64,000 bases of DNA, taken from Gammaproteobacteria bacterium. Lineage in GTDB: Bacteria > Pseudomonadota > Gammaproteobacteria > Enterobacterales > Permianibacteraceae. The stretch spans positions 466,680-530,679 of the forward strand of contig JACPFT010000005.1 of the NCBI GenBank assembly GCA_016182845.1. The letters run 5' to 3'. Shown here one piece after another: positions 38,842-46,591 of this stretch (position 1 is the first letter of the stretch; every line of letters starts with the position of its first letter). The translations under genes and the position numbers were made by a program. The notes under the pieces were generated by a model. The model searched no databases. It was not told the DNA's origin and saw only the letters and a list, made by a program, of their open reading frames with translations.

Positions 38842-41523
38842 TTAAAACCTCTGGCTATAGCCTAGATAATAACTCCGTCCGATCACGCCATAGCCGGCGT
38901 CCTGCTCGAAATACGGCCAATCGGCATGGCGTTCGTTGCGGATGTCCAGGAGCGGCGGCATTTCCCCGGTGAGGTTGGTCACGCCCCATTTCAGCTTGCC
39001 GTCCCAGGGCAGTTCGTAGCTGAAGCTCAGGTTCAGACGCTGATAACTGTCGAGCACGTCGGTGGTGGCGCGCTTGACCGGCTTGCCGTTTTCCGTGAGC
39101 AGGAACAGATCCTCGCCCTGGGCCTTGCCGGTCAGGTAGTAGCTCAGGCTGGCGCTGAGATCCTGGTATTCCCAGCTGAGCGAGGCCGTGGCCTTCCAAT
39201 GGGGCAGGTATTCGGTCTCGGTGTACTCGACCACCGGATCGTCCTCGCTTTCCCGGACTTCCTTGCGCTGCAGGTAGGAGGCTTCCAGCTTGGTGGAAAA
39301 CGCGCCCCAGGTGGTGTCAGGCCAGCGGTAGTTCGTGCTGAAGTCCACGCCCTGGGCCGATTCCTCGGCGATGTTGATGGGGCCGTTGCGCACGCAGAGC
39401 AGGTTAATCAGGCCGTCGTTGTCCACGGTGCTGATGAAGCCGTTGCCGGGCAGGTCCTCGCACTGGCCGAAGCGGCCGGTGTAGTCCCGGGCCGGATCGT
39501 TATAGATGACGCTGGCGCGCTGGGTGCGCACGGCGCCTTCCAGCTCGATGCGCCAGAGGTCCAGGCTGAGATCCCAGTCCTCGGCCAGCTCGACGACCGC
39601 GCCCAGGTTGGCGTAATGGCCCTTCTCCTCCTCCAGGGCCGGGTTGCCGGCGGTGATGGAGGTGTAGTTGTCCTGGTAGATCGTGCCGTTAGGCAGGGGC
39701 AGGTTGCGCGAGGTGTAGCCTCGGGTCATGCCGGCATGGATGCGGTGCATGTCCGGCGCGCGGAAGCTGCCGCCGGCGCTCATGCGCAACAGGACTTCCG
39801 GGATAGGATGATACAGCAGACCGAGCTGGGGCGAGAAGGCGCCATCCACGTCGGTCTCGTCCTCGTAGTAGTCGTAGCGCCCGGCCAGGGACAGTTCCAG
39901 GCTTTGCTCGCCGGTGAGCAGGGGCAGGGACAGCTCGCCGGCCAGGGCGTAGCGGTCGCGGGCACCGGCACCGCTGGTGCCGCCCTGGCCGATGAATCGG
40001 CCGGCCACGGTTTTCTCATCCAGGCCGTCGTCATAGTCCTCGCGCGCCGCCTCGACGGTGGCGGCGAAGCTCAAGGGGCCGGCCGGTAGCTCCATCAGAT
40101 CGCCGCGCAGGACGGACTGGAACTGGTGCATGGCCGATTCGGAGTTCTTCTTGGACACGCCGAAGACCTTGTCCACCTGCTCGGGTGTCAGGGGATTCAA
40201 GGGATACCAGCGGCCGGGTCGCGTGTCGCGGGGGTCCAGGGTGAGGATTTCCAGCAGGCCGTCGGCGTCCACCATGTCCTTGGAATCACGGCGCATCTGG
40301 CTCCAGGCCGAGGACCAGGAGGTGTCGAGCTCGTAGTCGCCGAGCCGGCCCTGGGCGCCGACCAGCAGGGACTGCTTGTCGTCCTCGGTCTCGTACAGGC
40401 GGGGCGTCGGGTATTCCTCCATGCGCCGGCGGATGGAGAACTCATCGGGCCGGGTGAGGCCGGCCGCGCTATAGCTCAGGGCGCCGGTCTGGCTATCCCG
40501 GTAGATCGTCGCCGAAAAGCCCTTTTTCTCCTTGTACTTGTCGCTGTTCTCGCTGGCGCCCTGGAGCATGCCGTAGAGCTGCCAGTCGGCGTTCAGGTCG
40601 TAGCGGGAGTTCAGCACCAGGTTATAGGACTCATCTTCCGAGGCCAGGCCCTGGTCGGAGAGGTTGTCGTAGAGGCAGCGGTACTTGCTGGCCGGGTCGA
40701 CGATGCCCTTGTCGCCGAACAGGCTCGTACACTGTTCGGCGCTGGGGCCGTTCTCACGACTGGCATGGAAGCGGCGGTTGCGGTCATAGACATAGGCGGC
40801 GGTGGTGGAGGGCGCATCGTCGCCATAGGGGCCGCGATCGTCGGTGAAGCCGTTGTCCTTGGACAAGAGCGGTTCCTGGTCGTTGGCCTCCAGGATCAGC
40901 ACCGTCTGGCTGGTGTCGGTATGCCAGCCCTGGACCCAGGACAGCTTGTTGCGCTCCCGGTGACCGCCTTCCGGCCGGTCGCGGCGCAGGGCCAGCTCGG
41001 CGCCCTCGAAGTCCTTCTTGAGGAGGATGTTGACCACGCCGCCGATGGCGTCGGAGCCGTAGATGGCGGCGCCGCCGCCGGTGAGGATCTCGATGCGCTC
41101 CACGGCGGCGGTGGGGATATTGCCCACATCGACGAAGTTGGTGCTACCGCCGGCGGCCGTGGGGAAGCTGGCCTGGCGGCGGCCGTCGATCAGGACCAGG
41201 GTGCGGTTCGTGCCCATGGCGCGCAGGTTCACCGAGCTGGAGGCCGAGCTGAAGCCGGAGGCCTCGTTGCCGTCGAAGGAGGCGCCGTTGTTGGCGTTCA
41301 GGGTCTGCATCAGCTCGCCGACGCTGGACAGGCCGCTGCGCTCTATGGCCTGGGCGTCGATGACGGTGATGGGCGCCACGCCCTCGACCTGGGTGCGGCG
41401 GATACGGCTACCGGTCACTTCGATGCGTTCCACCTCGGCGGGCGGCTGGACGTCGGCGACGGCGAGCTCGGGGCAGAGCAGGGCCAGGCTCAGTGCTAGG
41501 GACGAGCGCGGGAATCGGGTCAT
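38842..41523 (-). CDS. TonB-dependent outer-membrane receptor
   Basis: A TonB-dependent outer-membrane transporter of 893 residues. The start at 41523 gives a signal peptide (MTRFPRSSLALSLALLCPELAVA). Next comes a TonB-box-like ERIEVTG, then the plug domain (about residues 45-165) with SSVNLRAMGTNRTLVLIDGRR and IYGSDAIGGVVNILLK, then a 22-strand-type barrel ending in the terminal aromatic (YSQRF). The plug style is that of the large receptors of Alteromonadales and Xanthomonadales, for which substrates range from peptides and sugars to metal complexes. The ligand cannot be assigned. It is divergent from a membrane-bound regulator, so their expression is probably linked. Confidence 0.93.
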   Translation of the reverse strand: MTRFPRSSLALSLALLCPELAVADVQPPAEVERIEVTGSRIRRTQVEGVAPITVIDAQAIERSGLSSVGELMQTLNANNGASFDGNEASGFSSASSSVNLRAMGTNRTLVLIDGRRQASFPTAAGGSTNFVDVGNIPTAAVERIEILTGGGAAIYGSDAIGGVVNILLKKDFEGAELALRRDRPEGGHRERNKLSWVQGWHTDTSQTVLILEANDQEPLLSKDNGFTDDRGPYGDDAPSTTAAYVYDRNRRFHASRENGPSAEQCTSLFGDKGIVDPASKYRCLYDNLSDQGLASEDESYNLVLNSRYDLNADWQLYGMLQGASENSDKYKEKKGFSATIYRDSQTGALSYSAAGLTRPDEFSIRRRMEEYPTPRLYETEDDKQSLLVGAQGRLGDYELDTSWSSAWSQMRRDSKDMVDADGLLEILTLDPRDTRPGRWYPLNPLTPEQVDKVFGVSKKNSESAMHQFQSVLRGDLMELPAGPLSFAATVEAAREDYDDGLDEKTVAGRFIGQGGTSGAGARDRYALAGELSLPLLTGEQSLELSLAGRYDYYEDETDVDGAFSPQLGLLYHPIPEVLLRMSAGGSFRAPDMHRIHAGMTRGYTSRNLPLPNGTIYQDNYTSITAGNPALEEEKGHYANLGAVVELAEDWDLSLDLWRIELEGAVRTQRASVIYNDPARDYTGRFGQCEDLPGNGFISTVDNDGLINLLCVRNGPINIAEESAQGVDFSTNYRWPDTTWGAFSTKLEASYLQRKEVRESEDDPVVEYTETEYLPHWKATASLSWEYQDLSASLSYYLTGKAQGEDLFLLTENGKPVKRATTDVLDSYQRLNLSFSYELPWDGKLKWGVTNLTGEMPPLLDIRNERHADWPYFEQDAGYGVIGRSYYLGYSQRF

Positions 41524-41839
41524 GGTCGTTCTCGTTGTTGTGGGGACGGTGGTTGGTGGTGGCGGGCCTCGCCGGGAGGCCATTGGTAGGCGAGGGGAAA
41601 TGCCCGGGCAATGCGCCGCCGCTCGTTTTTTCCTCCATTGTCGAGAAGAGATTTGTCTATTCTTGAGAATCAAGGACTTGCACTTGAGAATTGGCGTGGA
41701 ACCGGTATTTCCGGAGGGGCGGGAAGGGCTATGCTAGGCGCCGGCTTCGTGGTGCTTGTCCATCCTTCGATACAGGGCGCTTCGAGCCCTTACTCAGGAC
41801 GAACGGGTGGTGACGGCTTGTACCGAAAATGGGAGAGCG
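41524..41839. promoter_or_regulatory. divergent control region with repeated CTTGAGAAT boxes
   Basis: This 316-base region separates the TonB receptor (-) from the regulator (+). CTTGAGAAT occurs at 41662-41670 and 41683-41691, 21 bases apart, with a degenerate third copy GTCGAGAAG at 41640-41648. Two-turn spacing of direct repeats is typical for OmpR/CadC-type winged helices. An R1 unit occupies 41761-41809. No clear -35/-10 pair was identified. Confidence 0.45.
41761..41809. repeat. single R1 palindromic unit upstream of regulator
   Basis: CATCCTTCGATACAGGGC through TACTCAGGACGAACGGGTG, with inner hairpin AGGGC/GCCCT. It lies 30 bases upstream of the regulator ATG and would be in its leader or promoter. 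Confidence 0.8.
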
Positions 41840-43921
41840 ATGAGCGTGTATGGGGACAAGACGCGGAGTTTTCGCCTTGGGGATTGCCTCGTCGATAGGG
41901 CCGGGCATTGCCTGCGCTTCGACGGCGGCGTGGTCTGCGCCCTGCAGCCCAAGTTCATCGAGGTCCTGGCCTGTCTGGCCCGGGCTGGCGGCGCGGTCGT
42001 GCCTCGCGAAAGCCTGATCGCCGAGGTCTGGGACGGTAATGGCTATGTGGGCGAGAAGGCCCTGACCAATGCCGTCTGGCATCTGCGCAAGGCCCTGAGT
42101 CAGGGCCAAGAGACCGGCGAGGCCATCGAGACCGTGCACAAGGGCGGCTATGCCCTGCGTCTGCCGGTGGTCTGGCTGGACGAGGCGGCGGAAGAAGCCA
42201 TCGAGGCACCCGGACGGCGCGCCTGGCCCTGGAAGGCGGGACTCGCGGCCCTGGTGCCGGTGCTCGCCGGCTTGAGCTGGCTGGGCTGGCAGGCGCCGGC
42301 GCCCGAGACGCCGCGCAGCCGTAGCTTAACCTCCGAACCGGGCCGCGAGCTCTATCCCCAGCCGACGCCGGACGGGCGCCAGTTCGCCTACCTGGCGGTG
42401 GACGTCCAGGGGCGGCGCGATCTGTTCCTGCGCGACCGGCTGGCGCCGGAGCGGCCGGCCCGGCGCCTGACCGACGATGTGGAGAGCGAGGGGCCGCCGG
42501 CCTTCAGTCCCGATGGCCAGTACCTCTACTACGCCCGCCGCGAGGCCGGCGGGCGGTGCGTCCTGCGCCGTTTGGAACTGGTCAGCGGCCAAGCCCGGAG
42601 CCTGGGGGCCTGCGGCGACGGCGGGCCGGCCCATCTGGCGGTATTCCCGGACGGCAAGACCCTGGCCTTCGAGGACGGCGAGGGGCAGGTGAGCCTGATG
42701 GCTCTGGAACAGCCGGGGTTTCCGGTCCGGCCTCTGCGCTGCGTCGGCTGCGCCGGCGAAGTCCAACACCTGGCCGTGTCTCCGGAGGGCGGACGCCTGG
42801 CACTGAGCCGGCGACTGGGGGATCTGCGCGAGGATGTCTTCGTCCTGGAGCTCGCCAGCGGCCGGCAGCGGCGCCTGACCACCGGCCATGTCCTGATTCG
42901 CGGTCTGACCTGGCTGCCGGACGGGCAGCGCATCCTGTTCAGCGCCGAGAATGCCAAGCGCCAGGAGGCCCATCTGGTGCTGGTCGCCGATGGCCATGAC
43001 GAGGCCTTGGGGGTTAACGGTTTCGCTGCGCCGGCGCTGGTGCCGGGGACGGAGACCGTGCTCTACCACGATTTCGCTCTGCGCCAGTATGTGGGCAGCC
43101 TGCCCCTGGACGAGGTCGCGGCGGTCCTGCCCTCGGCCCTGATCCAGTCGGGCAGCAGCCACCATGCGCCCCATTATTCTCCGGCTGCAGGGCGCATCGC
43201 CTATGTGTCCAACGAGTCGGGCTTCGACGAGATCTGGAGCGCGGCGGCGGACGGTTCGGGCCGCGAGCGCCTGACCAATCTGCGCAGCAAGGCCCTCCAT
43301 CCGCGTTGGTCGCCGGACGGCCGGAGCATCGCCTTTCGCGGCCAGGGCGAACAGAGCGAGGGCGACGCCCTCTACGTCCTGGATGTGGCGAGCAAGGCCT
43401 GGCGGCGGGTTCCCAGCCCCTTCCGCTGGCATAAGCGACCCAGCTGGACGCCGGACGGCCAGGGCCTCGTCGTCGCCGCTCGCGGCGAGGGGGCGGGCGG
43501 CCTGTATCGTCTGAGCCTGGACGGCGGCACGGCGCCGCGGCTCCTGGCCCCCTCGGCGCGCATGGGCGTTCTCCTGGATTCGGGCGCCCTGGTCTACACC
43601 CGCACCGACGCCCCCGGCCTGTGGCGGCTGGCGGTGCCGGGTGGCATGCCGGAACGCATCCTGCCGCCCGAGGTGTTCGGGACGGCCTACAACTGGGACG
43701 CGGACGGAGCGGGACTGTGTTTCGAGTACCGGGAGGCTGGCTATCATCACGTGCGCTGCCAGGCCTGGGGCGATGCCCGGGCGCGGACCCTGCTCAAGGC
43801 GCCCCTGGGCACCCTGGCGGACACCGGTTCCATGGCGCTGATGCGTGCCCAGGGCCGGCTGCTGCTGACCATGGACGAATATCCCCAGGCGGATATCCGG
43901 GAGTTGATGCTCCCGGAGTGA
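41840..43921 (+). CDS. CadC-type membrane transcriptional regulator with TolB-like propeller
   Basis: A 693-residue one-component membrane regulator. Residues about 8-112 form an OmpR/CadC-type winged helix (LQPKFIEVLACLARAGGAVV, ETVHKGGYALRL). One transmembrane helix follows (about 133-153, WKAGLAALVPVLAGLSWLGW), then a large periplasmic PD40/TolB-like beta-propeller with repeats such as PAFSPDGQYLYYARR and PRWSPDGRSIAFRG. It thus could sense a periplasmic ligand and bind DNA directly. The ATG at 41840 has GGGAGA upstream; the longer frame reads through an R1 repeat. The divergent TonB receptor is the likely target. Confidence 0.88.
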   Translation: MSVYGDKTRSFRLGDCLVDRAGHCLRFDGGVVCALQPKFIEVLACLARAGGAVVPRESLIAEVWDGNGYVGEKALTNAVWHLRKALSQGQETGEAIETVHKGGYALRLPVVWLDEAAEEAIEAPGRRAWPWKAGLAALVPVLAGLSWLGWQAPAPETPRSRSLTSEPGRELYPQPTPDGRQFAYLAVDVQGRRDLFLRDRLAPERPARRLTDDVESEGPPAFSPDGQYLYYARREAGGRCVLRRLELVSGQARSLGACGDGGPAHLAVFPDGKTLAFEDGEGQVSLMALEQPGFPVRPLRCVGCAGEVQHLAVSPEGGRLALSRRLGDLREDVFVLELASGRQRRLTTGHVLIRGLTWLPDGQRILFSAENAKRQEAHLVLVADGHDEALGVNGFAAPALVPGTETVLYHDFALRQYVGSLPLDEVAAVLPSALIQSGSSHHAPHYSPAAGRIAYVSNESGFDEIWSAAADGSGRERLTNLRSKALHPRWSPDGRSIAFRGQGEQSEGDALYVLDVASKAWRRVPSPFRWHKRPSWTPDGQGLVVAARGEGAGGLYRLSLDGGTAPRLLAPSARMGVLLDSGALVYTRTDAPGLWRLAVPGGMPERILPPEVFGTAYNWDADGAGLCFEYREAGYHHVRCQAWGDARARTLLKAPLGTLADTGSMALMRAQGRLLLTMDEYPQADIRELMLPE

Positions 43922-43924
43922 GGA

Positions 43925-44078
43925 CCCCCTCTCCCTAACCCTTTGTGAGGCGCATCCATGCGCCTCCCCCCTTCGGGGCTGACGCGAAAAATCGCTCCTG
44001 GCGATTTTTTCCCGCGAGGGGAGAGGGGACTGAGATCCCCCTCTCCCTAACCCTCTCCCGCAAGGGGAGAGGGGACTG
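43925..44078. repeat. two R2 palindromic repeats, the first interrupted by a 68-bp structured insert
   Basis: R2 has the form CCCCCTCTCCCTAACCC ... CCGCGAGGGGAGAGGGGACT. The second copy (44037-44078) is intact. In the first copy the left half (43925-43942) and right half (44011-44032) are separated by 68 bases (43943-44010) where the intact copy has CT. The insert contains hairpins GAGGCGCAT/ATGCGCCTC (43947-43966) and AAAAATCGC/GCGATTTTT (43987-44009). The latter, with its T run, is a usable bidirectional terminator between the convergent regulator and phosphoesterase genes. Confidence 0.8.
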
Positions 44079-44097
44079 GATGAGTAGGGCATTCACC

Positions 44098-45927
44098 TCA
44101 CAAGCTGTAGTCGATCACCAGGGCCGGCGCCGTCGAGGTCTCGCTGCTGGTGATGGCCAGGCCGTCGCTGGTGCCCTCGTCCTTGATGACCAGGCCGAAA
44201 TTGCCCGTGCCCTCGGCCCAGGACTGGAGTTGGCTCAGGACCGAGGCCGACAGGCTCAGGGTGTAGGTGGTCTTGCTGGACGGCGTGTGCTGGAGCCAGA
44301 GGGCGCCGGTGGCGGCCTGGGCCCAGGTGGCGCCGGTCTCGGTCCAGGCGCTGGTGGCGGCGTAATAGCCGTAGCTGCCCTTGGAATAGTTGCTCACCTT
44401 GAAGCGCAGCTTGGCGCCGGTGATGACCGCGCCGGCCGGCAGCTTGCCCGCCAGGGGGAAGTAAACGAGGCCGCGCAAGGCCTCGCCGGCATCGCTGCCG
44501 TCGGCGGCAAGGCTGGTCGTGTCCGTGCGCCGGCCTTGGCTGCCCACGGTCACGTCGGCGCTGGCCGCCACGGTAATCGTGCCGGTTCCGCCGCCGCTGC
44601 CGGCGCTGACCGTGGTCCGACCCTGGGCGTCGCGCTCCAGGCTATAGGCCTCGCCCACGTTGGCCGGGATCCACAGGCTCATGCCCGTGGGCAGGGCCAG
44701 GGGATTGGCGGCACGCTCGTCGCGGCTCAATGCGCCCGTCGAGGCCTCGCCGTCGAAGCGCAGGGTGCGCACCAGGAGCTTGCTGCCGCTCAGCTGCAGG
44801 ACGTTGAAGTGATCGAAGCTGTCCTGGTCGGCGATCCAGGGCGAGACGCGGTCGGCGGTGCGCCGAGGCGCGCCCCAGGCGCCTTCGCCCAGGTAGACCG
44901 TGCCGGCTGTGGCCTTGATGTAGTCCTGACCGGAGGGCTGCACCGGGTAGGTGTATTTCACCAAATGGCTGTCGGATTCCACGGCCAGGTTGAGCTTGTG
45001 GTCGTAGAAGTCCTGGATCCAGGTGAAGGACGAGTCCTGGATGGCGGGCTTGGTGGTGGTGCGCGGGAACATGGGCTTGTGGTACTGGGCGAGGCGCCAG
45101 GACACGCCGCTCGCGCCGGCGAGATCCGTGCTCAGCCACTGGTTCTGGGCCGCCCAGTCGGCCTCGTAGCCGGACAGGGCCAGCTCGGTGTTCAGGGTGT
45201 AGATGCGCAGCTGGCCGCCGCCCAGGCTGAAGGCGTTATAGGTATCGCGGTTGCTGCACTGGCCGTTGCCGTCGGCATCCACGCCGAAGACCGTGCACAC
45301 GAATTGCTGGTTGTAGTCCTCGTGGTTGCCCACGGTGGGCACGATGGGGTAGACGCGCTGGTAGGCGAGGCCGTTGATGGTGTCGCTGGAGAAGCTCAAG
45401 GCCCAGTCGGCCAGCCAGGCGCTCATCTCGCTGGCCGTGTTGTTGGCGGTTAGATCGCCGCCGAAGAGCACGAATTCCGGGCGGACCTTGGCCACCAGGC
45501 GGTTGCCCTGTTGGCGGTTGGCGGTGTTGGTGCGCGAGTCGCCGCCGGCGACGAAGGTCTGATCTTTCGCCGAGGCAGCGGCGGTCTTGAACCAGTAGCG
45601 CTGGCCGCAGCCGGCATCGTCGCAGACCCGGAAGTAATAGGCCGTGTCGGGGCTGAGGTTCTTCAGGCGCAGGAAATGGCTGGTGAGGCTGGACGCGAAC
45701 GTGCGCTGGGCATCCGGGTTGGCGCGCACCCAGGCGCTCTCGTCGGTGCTGGTGCCGTAGAGCGCGTAGGGGTTGGTGCTGGTGCCGCTGGGCGAGAAGC
45801 CGAGCACGGCGGCGGTGGCGGGATCGCTGTCCCAGCTCAGGCGGATGTATTGGGTCGCGGCCTGGGCCGGACTGGCGGCCAGGGCCAGCAGCAGGCTTAA
45901 CGATAGGGCTGGGAGCGGCGTGCGCAT
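44098..45927 (-). CDS. exported purple-acid-phosphatase-like phosphoesterase with DNRLRE domain
   Basis: A 609-residue exported protein with a signal peptide (MRTPLPALSLSLLLALAASPAQA), an Fn3-like domain typical before purple-acid-phosphatase cores (residues about 24-115), a calcineurin-like phosphoesterase domain (about 125-400), and a C-terminal DNRLRE/CBM96-like beta domain (about 450-608, ending LVIDYSL). The motifs GGDSR, GGDL, GNHED and YHKP are visible. The GHxH motif reads SDSH, and the purple-colour tyrosine of GDxxY is absent. So metal content or specificity probably differs from true purple acid phosphatases. It is last in a three-gene envelope operon, 16 bases after the DUF1566 gene with GAGGAAA as ribosome site. 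Confidence 0.82.
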   Translation of the reverse strand: MRTPLPALSLSLLLALAASPAQAATQYIRLSWDSDPATAAVLGFSPSGTSTNPYALYGTSTDESAWVRANPDAQRTFASSLTSHFLRLKNLSPDTAYYFRVCDDAGCGQRYWFKTAAASAKDQTFVAGGDSRTNTANRQQGNRLVAKVRPEFVLFGGDLTANNTASEMSAWLADWALSFSSDTINGLAYQRVYPIVPTVGNHEDYNQQFVCTVFGVDADGNGQCSNRDTYNAFSLGGGQLRIYTLNTELALSGYEADWAAQNQWLSTDLAGASGVSWRLAQYHKPMFPRTTTKPAIQDSSFTWIQDFYDHKLNLAVESDSHLVKYTYPVQPSGQDYIKATAGTVYLGEGAWGAPRRTADRVSPWIADQDSFDHFNVLQLSGSKLLVRTLRFDGEASTGALSRDERAANPLALPTGMSLWIPANVGEAYSLERDAQGRTTVSAGSGGGTGTITVAASADVTVGSQGRRTDTTSLAADGSDAGEALRGLVYFPLAGKLPAGAVITGAKLRFKVSNYSKGSYGYYAATSAWTETGATWAQAATGALWLQHTPSSKTTYTLSLSASVLSQLQSWAEGTGNFGLVIKDEGTSDGLAITSSETSTAPALVIDYSL

Positions 45928-45943
45928 GGTGTTTCCTCGATAG

Positions 45944-46591
45944 TTATGGTTGTGGATTCAGCCTGGCGGTGTGCGCCGCGCCGCCTGCGTCCCTGTCCCC
46001 TCTCGGACCACGGACTAGAAGCAGGCGCGCGGCTCGGGACGGTGGCAGCCAGGCCGTGCCGCCGTCGCCGAAGTGGAAGACCGCCGCTTCCAGGCCATGG
46101 GGGCCGGGGCGCCGGTCGGCCGTCCAATAGGGGGCCTTGAGCAAATGGGGGAAGAGGGCGTTATGGGCCAGGGGCTCGCCGGGCGGCGCCTGGCGGTTGA
46201 GCAGGCTGGCCAGTTCATCGGCCTTGGGCAACCGCCAGTCGCCAAGGCCGCAGAGCCGCTCGTTCCTGGCCGCATCGACCGCGTCCTGGGTGTCGCAGGC
46301 GTAGTAGTCCCGGTCGGCGGCACAGTCCCCGCCATCGGGCATGCCGCTGCCGCTTTGGGCTTCGAACCAGGAGTAGGTGGCCTGGTGGTAATGGCCGTCC
46401 TCGTTCAGGTGCTTGGTTTCCCAGACCAGGCCGCTGACCTGGTCGTGTACGCAGGACCAGGGGCCTTGGGCCAGCTCCAGCACACGGCCGTCCGCCGCCA
46501 GTTTCTGAAAGCGCGCCGACGCGCTCTCCGGCGGCGGGGAGCAGGCCAGGAGCAGGAAGCTCGCCGGGATCGCGATGCTCATGCCCCTCAT
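45944..46591 (-). CDS. DUF1566 (Lcl C-terminal-like) lipoprotein
   Basis: A 215-residue predicted lipoprotein. Signal MRGMSIAIPASFLLLACSPP with lipobox LLAC gives a mature Cys17. The rest is a DUF1566-type domain with SGLVWETKHLNEDGHYH, TYSWFEAQSG and the hallmark GDWRLPKADELASLLNR, plus several cysteines (CVHDQ, GDCAADRDYYACDT, RLCGLG) likely disulfide-bonded in the periplasm. DUF1566 domains occur in surface and collagen-binding-like proteins, but function here is unknown. The ATG at 46591 overlaps the upstream stop as ATGA and has GGAGG seven bases upstream. Middle gene of the envelope operon. Confidence 0.82.
   Translation of the reverse strand: MRGMSIAIPASFLLLACSPPPESASARFQKLAADGRVLELAQGPWSCVHDQVSGLVWETKHLNEDGHYHQATYSWFEAQSGSGMPDGGDCAADRDYYACDTQDAVDAARNERLCGLGDWRLPKADELASLLNRQAPPGEPLAHNALFPHLLKAPYWTADRRPGPHGLEAAVFHFGDGGTAWLPPSRAARLLLVRGPRGDRDAGGAAHTARLNPQP

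Noticed and set aside
41756..41839. N-terminal extension of the CadC-like regulator
   Set aside because: It reads through an R1 repeat; the ATG at 41840 has a ribosome site and gives the normal winged-helix start.
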